A DNA stretch of 63,503 nt from contig CBFIDE010000013.1 of assembly GCA_965661265.1 (NCBI GenBank), positions 1 through 63,503 on the forward strand, given 5' to 3'. A program made the translations under genes and the position numbers. Source of the DNA: CBFIDE01 sp965661265 (GTDB lineage: Bacteria; Bacteroidota; Bacteroidia; Flavobacteriales; Schleiferiaceae). Every line of letters starts with the position of its first letter. The stretch's first letter is position 1. The notes below the pieces were generated by a model. The model saw only the letters and a list, made by a program, of their open reading frames with translations. It ran no database searches and had not been told where the DNA came from. This document shows positions 43,177 to 50,898 of this stretch, in pieces.

Positions 43177-44298
43177 ATGAAAAAATTACTTACCCTACTA
43201 ATAGCTCTTTCTGTGTCTTTCAGCTCTATGGCTCAAGACAAACTTTCAGCAAATATGTATACCGGATTTGCATTCCCTTTTACTGATATTCAAGGCACTC
43301 AATTTTATGGCTGGCACCCTGGCATTGTAGTTGGCGCAGGTCTTTCCTATTCTCTAAACGATTTTATAAAGGTCAGAGGTGACTTAGCTACATTCAATAT
43401 GAGTGGAAGTGACTTTGGATTATTTTTCGAAAGCTATAATTTAGAAACTACTGTAAGTGCTGATATAGAAATGCTTCATTTTATAATAGATGACTCAAAG
43501 CTTGATATAAACCTGAGGTTAGGGGCTGGTTTAAACTTTTACAGTACGAATTTATTTAATGAAGGAACAAGAACTTTATTAGTTGAATCCCCGATCCCAA
43601 CGGACAAACCTCTTTCAATTAATTCTTTAATTCTAATTGGTTTTAATGTTGCTTATCCAATAACTGAAAAATGGGATATCACTGCCGGTTACAGTAATCG
43701 TGCAGTAATCGGAAATGATTATTTAGACGGCTTTGAATCTGGAGACTATAATGACAGCTATGGTATACTTGCCCTTGGCTTTGCTTTTCACTTAAAGAAA
43801 GACAAAGATCCAGGTATAGTAGAGGTTGAGAAAAAGAAATATCAAAATATGCGTTCTAGCATTGACAGTTTAAAAGCAAGTAATAATCAGCTGGCTAAAG
43901 AAGCTCAAAAAGGAGCAAGACTAGAGATGGAAGCTCAAGAGAAGGATATGCAAATTGCAATGCTGATGGACGAAAACGATAGCCTAAAAGCTAATGTGAC
44001 TAGTGTGGCTTCTGATGGTAGCAGAAAAAAATCTAACATTAAGTATACTGAAGAAAATGCCGCTATATTAAACACAGCTGCATACAGAATAATTGTAGCA
44101 AGTATTCCTACACAGGCTGGAGCTCAGAGATTTGTTGAGAACACAAACTTGGATGCTAGTGAAATGGTAATCGCCTATATAGAAGATTTAGATACTTATA
44201 GAATCGTTTATAAATCATTCCAAACTCTTTCTGCCGCTAAAAAGGCAAAACAAGAAATCCAATCACAAGTTCCGGACGCTTGGATTATTAAATTTTAA
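43177..44298 (+). CDS. Outer-membrane barrel protein with coiled coil and C-terminal SPOR-like domain
   Basis: A 373-residue protein with a signal peptide (about 1-19, SSMAQ), a predicted 8-strand barrel (about 22-208) and an alpha-helical coiled coil (about 215-275, rich in Lys, Glu and Ala). The C-terminal segment (about 300-373) reads YRIIVASIPTQAGAQRFV and YRIVYKSFQTLSAAKKAKQEI. This last part has the SPOR (Pfam SPOR, peptidoglycan-binding) pattern of two Y-x-[IV]-x-x-x-S-F repeats. The whole resembles an OmpA-like tether between outer membrane and peptidoglycan with SPOR replacing the OmpA domain. A strong terminator follows. Confidence 0.8.
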   Translation: MKKLLTLLIALSVSFSSMAQDKLSANMYTGFAFPFTDIQGTQFYGWHPGIVVGAGLSYSLNDFIKVRGDLATFNMSGSDFGLFFESYNLETTVSADIEMLHFIIDDSKLDINLRLGAGLNFYSTNLFNEGTRTLLVESPIPTDKPLSINSLILIGFNVAYPITEKWDITAGYSNRAVIGNDYLDGFESGDYNDSYGILALGFAFHLKKDKDPGIVEVEKKKYQNMRSSIDSLKASNNQLAKEAQKGARLEMEAQEKDMQIAMLMDENDSLKANVTSVASDGSRKKSNIKYTEENAAILNTAAYRIIVASIPTQAGAQRFVENTNLDASEMVIAYIEDLDTYRIVYKSFQTLSAAKKAKQEIQSQVPDAWIIKF

Positions 44299-44304
44299 AT
44301 TCTT

Positions 44305-44333
44305 AGATCCCGCATTAGCGGGATCTTTTTTTT
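44305..44333 (+). terminator. Rho-independent terminator
   Basis: AGATCCCGC/GCGGGATCT stem with an ATTA loop followed by eight T, 6 bases after the SPOR-type gene stop. Confidence 0.9.
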
Positions 44334-44381
44334 GAGTCACTTCCTAAAACTCAATACTCATGTTTAGTAAATAGCATTTTG

Positions 44382-44389
44382 TACCTTTG
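44382..44389 (+). promoter_or_regulatory. -7 promoter box (TACCTTTG) with leaderless start
   Basis: TACCTTTG ends 6 bases before the GTG codon at 44396. By the usual spacing the transcript would begin at or next to that GTG, so the message may have no leader. Confidence 0.55.
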
Positions 44390-44395
44390 TGGCAA

Positions 44396-44803
44396 GTGAA
44401 AGCAATTAAAATCATATTCTCGACTTTTCTAATTAGTGCTGTTTTATACGCATCAGCTGGATTTAATTTTTCTAGGCACTACTGCCTTGGGATTTTAATA
44501 GAAGAAAGTTTTTATGAACTTCCTCAAAGCTGCGACGAGACTTGCTCTGACAAGTCAGAGGATATGAGTCTAGATTGCTGTAAAAATGAGATTGTAAGCA
44601 TAGCTGCGATTTCCTTTCAATCATTAGAAGACCACAAAGCTAGTCGCTCTTATTCTGCAACTTCAATTTCTATTCTGGCACCCTTAGAAGCCTTGGCAAA
44701 TAAGCTTCCATTTCTTAATGAACTTAATCTTGTAAACAGAGCTATTCCACCCCCTCTGCTCTGTAATAAAAGACAAATTCTTTTTCAATCGTTCTTAATT
44801 TAG
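44396..44803 (+). CDS. HYC_CC_PP family small secreted protein
   Basis: A 135-residue protein with an N-terminal signal/membrane helix (MKAIKIIFSTFLISAVLYASAG) and the three marks of the family: HYC in FSRHYCLG, CC in LDCCKNE, and a proline pair near the C-terminus (IPPPLL). I chose the GTG at 44396 because the promoter box ends at 44389. The upstream TTG at 44387 overlaps that box. The family occurs in Bacteroidota in front of heavy-metal-associated proteins and TonB receptors, exactly as here. The His/Cys pattern suggests metal binding in the periplasm, but no function is established. Confidence 0.85.
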   Translation: MKAIKIIFSTFLISAVLYASAGFNFSRHYCLGILIEESFYELPQSCDETCSDKSEDMSLDCCKNEIVSIAAISFQSLEDHKASRSYSATSISILAPLEALANKLPFLNELNLVNRAIPPPLLCNKRQILFQSFLI

Positions 44804-44859
44804 AGTGAATTTTTAGACAACTAAAAATTTATTTTACAATCAAAAAGAAAAAGAAAATC

Positions 44860-45213
44860 ATGAAATATCTAAGAATCTTAAGCGTCCTTTTTTCGGTTAT
44901 ATTAGTTTCATCGGCTCAAGCCCAAGACTCAAAAGACACAACATTTATAGTAAATGGGGTTTGTGAGATGTGCAAATTCACAATAGAAAACTCAATCGAT
45001 ACGAATGGTGTTTATTCAGCCAGCTGGAATCCTAGCACCAAAATTCTCAAACTGACTTATGATGAGAAGTTGATTACTCTTGAAGAAATCAATTCTTACA
45101 TTAATAAGGCCGGCTATGATACAGAATTCACCACTGCTCCGGATGAGGCCTACGAAAGCCTACATGGGTGCTGTCATTATAGAGATGAAAAAGTAATAAA
45201 AAGCCATCAATAA
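44860..45213 (+). CDS. Periplasmic heavy-metal-associated (HMA) domain protein
   Basis: A 117-residue protein with a signal peptide (about 1-21, SSAQAQ) and one HMA ferredoxin-like domain (about 25-95). The metal site is the C-x-x-C in GVCEMCKFTIENSI, and ITLEEINSYINKAGYDTE is the typical C-terminal half. An extra C-terminal tail has Cys-Cys-His (HGCCHY), which may add ligands. It belongs to the MerP/CopZ-like fold that carries Cu(I), Hg(II) or similar soft metals. It lies between the HYC_CC_PP gene and a TonB receptor gene 9 bases downstream, so the three probably act in one metal-handling unit. Confidence 0.9.
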   Translation: MKYLRILSVLFSVILVSSAQAQDSKDTTFIVNGVCEMCKFTIENSIDTNGVYSASWNPSTKILKLTYDEKLITLEEINSYINKAGYDTEFTTAPDEAYESLHGCCHYRDEKVIKSHQ

Positions 45214-45222
45214 TCTATAGCA

Positions 45223-47463
45223 ATGAGAATTACAGGAATATTAGTATTTCTGCTATTTCTTATCAGTATAAACTCTTACTCTCAGATTAGCGGAAAAGCA
45301 TATTTGATGGAAGAGGGTACTGAAAAAGCTGTAGCTGGAATTCAAATTTATTGGAAGAATACTGATTTAGGAACTACCACCAAGAGTGATGGGTCTTATA
45401 CTTTAGAAACACATCCCGAAAGCAAAACTCTAGTAGCTAGTTTTATTGGGTACAAGAATGTTGAAAAATTCATTATTTCAAAGAAAGGAATCACAAATTT
45501 CACCTTAATAACTGAAGGTACTGAGCTTGAAGAAGCTTCTGTTGTGGGCAAAGAAATTGCAACTGGAATAGATGTAAAATCAGCTGCTCTCAATTACAAT
45601 ATTAGCTCTAAAGAACTTCGAAAGGCAGCATGCTGCAATTTGAGTGAAAGTTTTGAAACCAATGCATCCGTGGACATCAGTTTTGCTGACGCTGTAACTG
45701 GTACTAAGCAAATAGAAATGCTAGGTCTTAGCGGAAAATATGTCCTTATCCAAAGAGAGAACATACCGTTTGCCCGTGGACTAAATAGTCAGACAGGTTT
45801 AGATATTATTCCGGGGCATCATGTTGAAAGTCTGCAATTAACCAAAGGACTAAGTTCAGTTATTAATGGCTATGAAAGCATCAGTGGCCAAATTAATATA
45901 GAGCTTGCTAAACCTAGAACTGGTGAGACACTAGATCTCAATTTCTTTGTAAATCAAGGAGGCCGAAGTGAGCTTAATATTTTAAGTGGCATGGATGTGG
46001 GTTCTAACAGCAGCACTGAAATAATGGCTCACGCTAGTACTGTTCCCTTTGCTCAAGATAGAAATGATGATGGTTTTGCGGATATTCCAGAAAAAAGACA
46101 ACTTAACTTTGTGAATAGATGGAGTTGGACAAGACCTTCAAAATTATGGGAAGGCCAAATAGGTTTTTTTATAGTCAATGATGAAAAGAAAGGAGGGCAG
46201 CTCAGCTATTTGAATGATGGCTCAGATGCAGGATGGGGATTCCAATCAAAGAACAATAGGTATGAGGTTTTTGGAAAAAACGGATACATTTTTCCTGATT
46301 CTGACTTTAAAAGTATTGGATTAATATATAGCCTATCCCACCAGGACCGAGAAGACACCTACGGTGTGCGAAACTACAAATCTGACCAAAGCTCCTTCTA
46401 CTTCAATAGTATATATCAAGATGCTATTAACAACAATAATAAGCATATCTATAAAACTGGTATTTCTGTGCAAGGAGACCTATTTTCAGAAGAACTTTTT
46501 AATGATGTAAAGGGTCCTAATTGGTTCATTGAAAGAACTGAAATTGTACCTGGGGCATTTATTGAATATGTATACGAACCTGCACCAAATTTTACATTTA
46601 TAAGTGGAGCTAGACTAGATTACAATAGCTTTTTTAATAAGGTCTACTTTACACCAAGAGTAAATGCTAGATATTCCCTACATGAGTATACTACAATAAG
46701 ACTTGGTGGTGGAAGAGGAATGAGAACCGCCAATGTTTTAAGTGAGAATTTAAGTTCTTTGGCGAGCTCAAGAATTCAAGAATTCGACGGAGTATTTAAT
46801 CAAGCTCCTGAAGTTGCCTGGAATATTGGATTCAGTATCACTCAAAAAATGAAATTATTTGACAAAAACATGACCATAAATGGTGATGCTTTTTACACAT
46901 ATTTTGAGAACAAACTAATTACAGACCTTGATCTTGATTCTAGATTTACTTATTACATTTACAATGAAGGCTCAAGGTCTTTAAGCGCTCTGGTTCAATT
47001 GGATTACGAATTATCTAAAAAGTTTGATCTACGATTAGCGTATAAATACCTTGATTCCAAAGACAATTATATACAAGGAATTAGAGAAATATTGCTAACT
47101 CCTAAAAACAGAGCCTTTGCCAATATTGCTTATGAAATAAATCCTCAGTGGAAGTTTGATGCAACTCTGAATTGGTATGGTTCAAAGAGACTTGCTGATA
47201 CCTATAATAATCCTACAGAGTTTGTCCAAGCTGAAAGATCAGACGACTTCTTCACCCTAAATATGCAAGTAAATAAGACCTTTAAAAATCGAATTGAAAT
47301 GTATTTGGGAGTTGAAAACCTTTTGAATTTCAGACAAGACAATCCCATTGTCAATGCTGAGAATCCTAATGACCTTTATTTTGACACCAATTTTACTTGG
47401 GGTCCAATATTTGGACGCATGGTTTATTTTGGATTAAATTATAATATTCCAAGAAAGTCCTAG
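45223..47463 (+). CDS. TonB-dependent receptor, probably metal-related
   Basis: A 746-residue outer-membrane receptor with a signal peptide (about 1-21), a carboxypeptidase-regulatory-like domain (about 24-105), a plug (about 125-230: GLSGKYVLIQRENIPFARGL, LQLTKGLSSVINGYESISGQ) and a 22-strand barrel to the end. A Cys pair (KAACCNLSESFETN) sits at the beginning of the plug, as in related receptors that accompany HMA proteins. Gene order HYC_CC_PP, HMA protein and receptor indicates uptake or surface binding of a soft metal, most likely copper; this is inferred from neighbours. Its stop overlaps the convergent TauE/SafE stop by 4 bases. Confidence 0.9.
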   Translation: MRITGILVFLLFLISINSYSQISGKAYLMEEGTEKAVAGIQIYWKNTDLGTTTKSDGSYTLETHPESKTLVASFIGYKNVEKFIISKKGITNFTLITEGTELEEASVVGKEIATGIDVKSAALNYNISSKELRKAACCNLSESFETNASVDISFADAVTGTKQIEMLGLSGKYVLIQRENIPFARGLNSQTGLDIIPGHHVESLQLTKGLSSVINGYESISGQINIELAKPRTGETLDLNFFVNQGGRSELNILSGMDVGSNSSTEIMAHASTVPFAQDRNDDGFADIPEKRQLNFVNRWSWTRPSKLWEGQIGFFIVNDEKKGGQLSYLNDGSDAGWGFQSKNNRYEVFGKNGYIFPDSDFKSIGLIYSLSHQDREDTYGVRNYKSDQSSFYFNSIYQDAINNNNKHIYKTGISVQGDLFSEELFNDVKGPNWFIERTEIVPGAFIEYVYEPAPNFTFISGARLDYNSFFNKVYFTPRVNARYSLHEYTTIRLGGGRGMRTANVLSENLSSLASSRIQEFDGVFNQAPEVAWNIGFSITQKMKLFDKNMTINGDAFYTYFENKLITDLDLDSRFTYYIYNEGSRSLSALVQLDYELSKKFDLRLAYKYLDSKDNYIQGIREILLTPKNRAFANIAYEINPQWKFDATLNWYGSKRLADTYNNPTEFVQAERSDDFFTLNMQVNKTFKNRIEMYLGVENLLNFRQDNPIVNAENPNDLYFDTNFTWGPIFGRMVYFGLNYNIPRKS

Positions 47464-48245
47464 CTAAGTTCAGCTATCCATATAAAAACAGCAACGGCAA
47501 GAATTAAGTAGGCAAATATTCTTTTTACAGCTTGAGCCGATATTTTATCGGCCAAGCTTTGACCTATAAACACTCCTGCTATTGCTAAGGAACTGATGGA
47601 AAGCAATAAGACCCAGTCAATATCATAGGTTCCAATATCGGCTGAAAAGCCAATAAAAGAGTTTAAAAAGATGATGAATAAGGAATTTGCAACTGCATTT
47701 TTCACATCTAAATTCATAAATAAAATAAGCGCAGGAACTATCAAAAAGCCTCCACCCGCTCCCACAAAACCAGTCACTAGCCCAACCATAAGTCCATAAA
47801 TCACAACAATTAAAAATGAAGGACTCTTCTTGGATTCCAGCGGCTTATTTCTCTTAAGCATGCGCACTGCGGAATAAAGCATTACTGCACTAAAACTGAG
47901 AAGTATTAATTGTTCTTTGGAAATTTCAATCAAGCCCAAATTGAAATCGGCCGGAAGGCTAGGCATTAACAAGGAACGAGTCAGATAAATACTGATGAAA
48001 CTAGGAACGCCAAATGTTAGAGCTAGTCTAAAATCTAAAAGTCCTTTAAGGTAACTTTTATAGGCTCCAACAGAAGACGAAACTCCAACAATGAAGAGAG
48101 AATACGCAGTGGCTATAAGAGGATTTATACCAAAAAGATAGACTAAAATAGGCACCGTGAGAATGCTACCCCCTGCCCCAGTTAAACCTAATGACAGTCC
48201 GATTATGAGCGAAGCTACATAACCTATTATTTCAAATAACTCCAT
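47460..48245 (-). CDS. TauE/SafE family sulfite/anion exporter
   Basis: A 261-residue inner-membrane protein with about seven to eight helices and the duplicated family motif: LSLGLTGAGGSILTVPIL (about 18-35) and GLVTGFVGAGGGFLIVPAL (about 154-172). Members move sulfite, sulfoacetate and similar anions. It starts one base after the stop of the persulfide dioxygenase-like/rhodanese gene, in the same operon, and would export the sulfite that enzyme makes. Confidence 0.92.
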   Translation of the reverse strand: MELFEIIGYVASLIIGLSLGLTGAGGSILTVPILVYLFGINPLIATAYSLFIVGVSSSVGAYKSYLKGLLDFRLALTFGVPSFISIYLTRSLLMPSLPADFNLGLIEISKEQLILLSFSAVMLYSAVRMLKRNKPLESKKSPSFLIVVIYGLMVGLVTGFVGAGGGFLIVPALILFMNLDVKNAVANSLFIIFLNSFIGFSADIGTYDIDWVLLLSISSLAIAGVFIGQSLADKISAQAVKRIFAYLILAVAVFIWIAELS

Positions 48246-48246
48246 T

Positions 48247-49635
48247 CTAAGACTGGAGCTCTACCGCTGGAAAAAATTCTTTTAGCGCATCATACCCACC
48301 TAAAATATTGGTGACATCTTTTATTCCATTCTTCTGAAGAATAGAGGCGGCAATTACTGAACGATAGCCACCAGCACAATGAATAGCATACTTTGGCCCA
48401 GATGGATTAGATTTACCCAAAGCTATATTGGTCAGACTAATGTTTTCAACGCCTTCAATATGAGAATTTGCATATTCAGATGGACGTCTTACATCCAACG
48501 TAATGTCTTTCCAATCAGACCAATTTTCTTTTAAGTCTTGAGGACTCAATGATTTTGTGCTTTCCGTTGGTCTTGAATCTGCTATCCAAGCATCCATTCC
48601 ACCTTTTAGACAACCTTGAGAATTATCATATCCCACTCTAGCTAATCTTGTCACTACCTCTTCTTCTCTTCCTTTGTCCGCAACAATTAAGATTGCCTTA
48701 CTGCTTTCAGCAATAAGCTCTCCTACCCATGGCGCAAAATTGCCGTCAATTCCTATAAATATTGCACCCTCTATATGTGCTGCGCAAAAGTCTTCAGCGC
48801 TTCTAGTATCTATTACAATGGCATCTGAATTAATATACTTCTTATGAAACTCCTCTGGGTCCAATTCCATTAGGCCCTTTACCTTCACATCGCTTAGACT
48901 GTCATATCCTTTCATATTCATGGCGACATTCATAGGAAAATATTGAGGAGGCTTATTGAGCCCCTCAGTCACTACTTTTATAAATTCATCTTTAGTCAGA
49001 TTAGTATCCAATGCGTAGTTTGTCTCTTTTTGATTGCCGATAGTCGCAGACCTTTCACTGCTCATTTTCTTACCACATGCACTCCCCTGTCCATGGGCAG
49101 GATAAACCACCACCTCATCCGGCAAGGTCATAATCTTATTTCGTAAGCTATCATAAAGATGACCAGCAAGATCATCAACGCTTAAATCACTTTTCACCGC
49201 AAGATCTGGTCTCCCAACATCTCCAATAAACAGAGTATCACCCGTAAAGACGGCATTCTCCTTTCCTTCTGAATCAAATAAGAGATATGAAGTAGACTCC
49301 ATTGTATGACCAGGAGTGTGTAGCACCTTAAATTGAATATCTCCTATTTTAAATATCTCCTGATCTTTTGCTTGATAGAAATCATAATCTGTCTTAGCAT
49401 TAGGCCCAAAAACAATGGTAGCTCCTGTTTGCTTTGCCAAATCTATATGTCCTGATACAAAATCAGCGTGAAAATGCGTTTCAAATACATATTTAATAGT
49501 AGCATTTCGCTCCCTAGCGATCTTTAAATACTCATCAGTATCTCTCAAGGGATCAATTATTACTGCCTCACCATTTGACTCTATATAATAAGCCGCTTCC
49601 GCAAGGCATCCTGTATATATTTGCTTGATAAACAT
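48247..49635 (-). CDS. Persulfide dioxygenase-like metallo-beta-lactamase fused to two rhodanese domains
   Basis: A 462-residue cytoplasmic enzyme. The N-terminal MBL-fold domain (about 1-240) has THFHADFVSGH (His54, His56, Asp58, His63), TPGHTMESTSY and VFTGDTLFIGDVGRPDL, as in ETHE1-type persulfide dioxygenases that oxidise persulfide to sulfite with O2. Two rhodanese domains follow (about 255-350 and 360-455). The first has Ala/Asp where the Cys belongs (IVADKGREEE) and looks inactive. The second carries Cys420 in HCAGGYRS. The fusion suggests sulfur transfer to or from the dioxygenase. The operon partners are the exporter and, upstream, a Crp-type regulator. Confidence 0.92.
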   Translation of the reverse strand: MFIKQIYTGCLAEAAYYIESNGEAVIIDPLRDTDEYLKIARERNATIKYVFETHFHADFVSGHIDLAKQTGATIVFGPNAKTDYDFYQAKDQEIFKIGDIQFKVLHTPGHTMESTSYLLFDSEGKENAVFTGDTLFIGDVGRPDLAVKSDLSVDDLAGHLYDSLRNKIMTLPDEVVVYPAHGQGSACGKKMSSERSATIGNQKETNYALDTNLTKDEFIKVVTEGLNKPPQYFPMNVAMNMKGYDSLSDVKVKGLMELDPEEFHKKYINSDAIVIDTRSAEDFCAAHIEGAIFIGIDGNFAPWVGELIAESSKAILIVADKGREEEVVTRLARVGYDNSQGCLKGGMDAWIADSRPTESTKSLSPQDLKENWSDWKDITLDVRRPSEYANSHIEGVENISLTNIALGKSNPSGPKYAIHCAGGYRSVIAASILQKNGIKDVTNILGGYDALKEFFPAVELQS

Positions 49636-49659
49636 ATCTTCTATTTTTTAATTCTATAA

Positions 49660-49667
49660 CAAAAGTA
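49660..49667 (-). promoter_or_regulatory. -7 promoter box (TACTTTTG on the minus strand) before the sulfur operon
   Basis: Matches TAnnTTTG and lies 24 bases before the dioxygenase ATG. It separates the structural genes from the regulator gene. Confidence 0.5.
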
Positions 49668-49699
49668 GTCTCTAGTTAATAATCCTACAGTGACTCTTA

Positions 49700-50341
49700 T
49701 CACAATATGGTAATGGTATTTCTACCCAATTTCAACTTATCCAATTTCTCTAATTGCTTCAACAATCTAGATATAACCTCTCTAGAGGAATTTAAATCTT
49801 CACTTATCTTTTGATGGGTAATATTTAAAATCTCAGTTCCTGAGGCAATGGATTTATCCTCTAAATACTCCCAAAGCCTTTCATCCAGTTTATGAAAAGC
49901 AATTGCATCAATAGTGTGAAGCAAATTTTCATAACGATCATTAAAGCTTTCAATCATAAACTTACGCCAATCATCAAACTGAAGCATTAAGTTTTGCAAT
50001 TTCGCCTTAGGGATTAATATTAGTTCTGTACCTTCTTCTGCAACGGCTCTTATTTCTGCCGGCTTATCTGCCATACAGCAGTTTAACGTCATTGCACAAG
50101 TAGAGCCAGCATATAAATAATAAAGGAATAATTCTGATCCTTTTTCTTCTACTCTGCTAATCTTTACTGCCCCTTTCACAACCAGGGGAATCCACTTTAC
50201 AAAGTCACCATGTTCCACCACAACTTCCTGACCCTTAAAAGTCCTGAGGCTTGACATCTCACTTAACTCATTTAATAAACTAGGGTTTACAAGAGCAGGA
50301 AACTGCATCTTTAAAAGGTCCTTTATTCCGTTGACATCCAT
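49700..50341 (-). CDS. Crp/Fnr-family transcriptional regulator
   Basis: A 213-residue regulator with a cyclic-nucleotide-binding-like sensor (about 20-125) and a helix-turn-helix C-terminus (about 165-205, THQKISEDLNSSREVISRLL). Three cysteines cluster in the sensor (Cys82, Cys88 and Cys89 in STCAMTLNCCM), close to where cAMP receptors bind ligand. The residues expected for cAMP are not evident. Its position just upstream of persulfide-oxidising genes makes redox or persulfide sensing by these cysteines an attractive idea. The LNITHQKISEDLNSSREVIS pattern is common to many Bacteroidota Crp proteins. Confidence 0.9.
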   Translation of the reverse strand: MDVNGIKDLLKMQFPALVNPSLLNELSEMSSLRTFKGQEVVVEHGDFVKWIPLVVKGAVKISRVEEKGSELFLYYLYAGSTCAMTLNCCMADKPAEIRAVAEEGTELILIPKAKLQNLMLQFDDWRKFMIESFNDRYENLLHTIDAIAFHKLDERLWEYLEDKSIASGTEILNITHQKISEDLNSSREVISRLLKQLEKLDKLKLGRNTITIL

Positions 50342-50436
50342 AGCTCAAAATTAACCATTCATTCTTGATTTTCTCAGCACAAGAGCAAATGAGTTCATAG
50401 AAAAGTTTAATTTTAAATATCTAATTATATCGTCAT

Positions 50437-50898
50437 ATGCAATCAAAAGCTAAAGATATTGAGACTTATCTCAAGGAAGTGCCATCTGAAAGACAAGAAG
50501 CTTTTTCAAAATTAAGAGATACAATTCTTGAAAATTTACCTGAGGGATTTGAAGAATGCATGAGCTACGGCATGATTGGATATGTTGTGCCTAAAAGAAC
50601 CTACCCTAATGGTTACCATGTGAATCCTGATCTTCCTTTACCTTTTCTGAATATAGCTTCACAAAAGAATTTTATTGCCTTCTACCATTCTGGAATTTAT
50701 GCGATTCAGGAGCTATATGATTGGTTTGTGAAAGAATACCCTAAGCACTCAAAATACAAACTAGACATGGGTAAGAGTTGTGTCCGATTTAAGAGAATGG
50801 ACGCTATTCCTTATGAATTATTGGCGGAGCTTCTTCAAAAAATCACTATGAAAAAATGGGTTCAAACTTATGAGTCCTTTCTTATTAAAAAATCCTAA
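50437..50898 (+). CDS. DUF1801 domain-containing protein
   Basis: A 153-residue small cytoplasmic protein of the YdhG/DUF1801 family. Diagnostic pattern: RQEAFSKLRDTILENLPEGFEE, CMSYGMIGYVV, NIASQKNFIAFYHSGIY and GKSCVRFKR. The fold is known in structural-genomics entries but its role is not established. It stands alone between the Crp gene (divergent) and the large outer-membrane receptor gene, whose stop overlaps its last 4 bases. Confidence 0.85.
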   Translation: MQSKAKDIETYLKEVPSERQEAFSKLRDTILENLPEGFEECMSYGMIGYVVPKRTYPNGYHVNPDLPLPFLNIASQKNFIAFYHSGIYAIQELYDWFVKEYPKHSKYKLDMGKSCVRFKRMDAIPYELLAELLQKITMKKWVQTYESFLIKKS

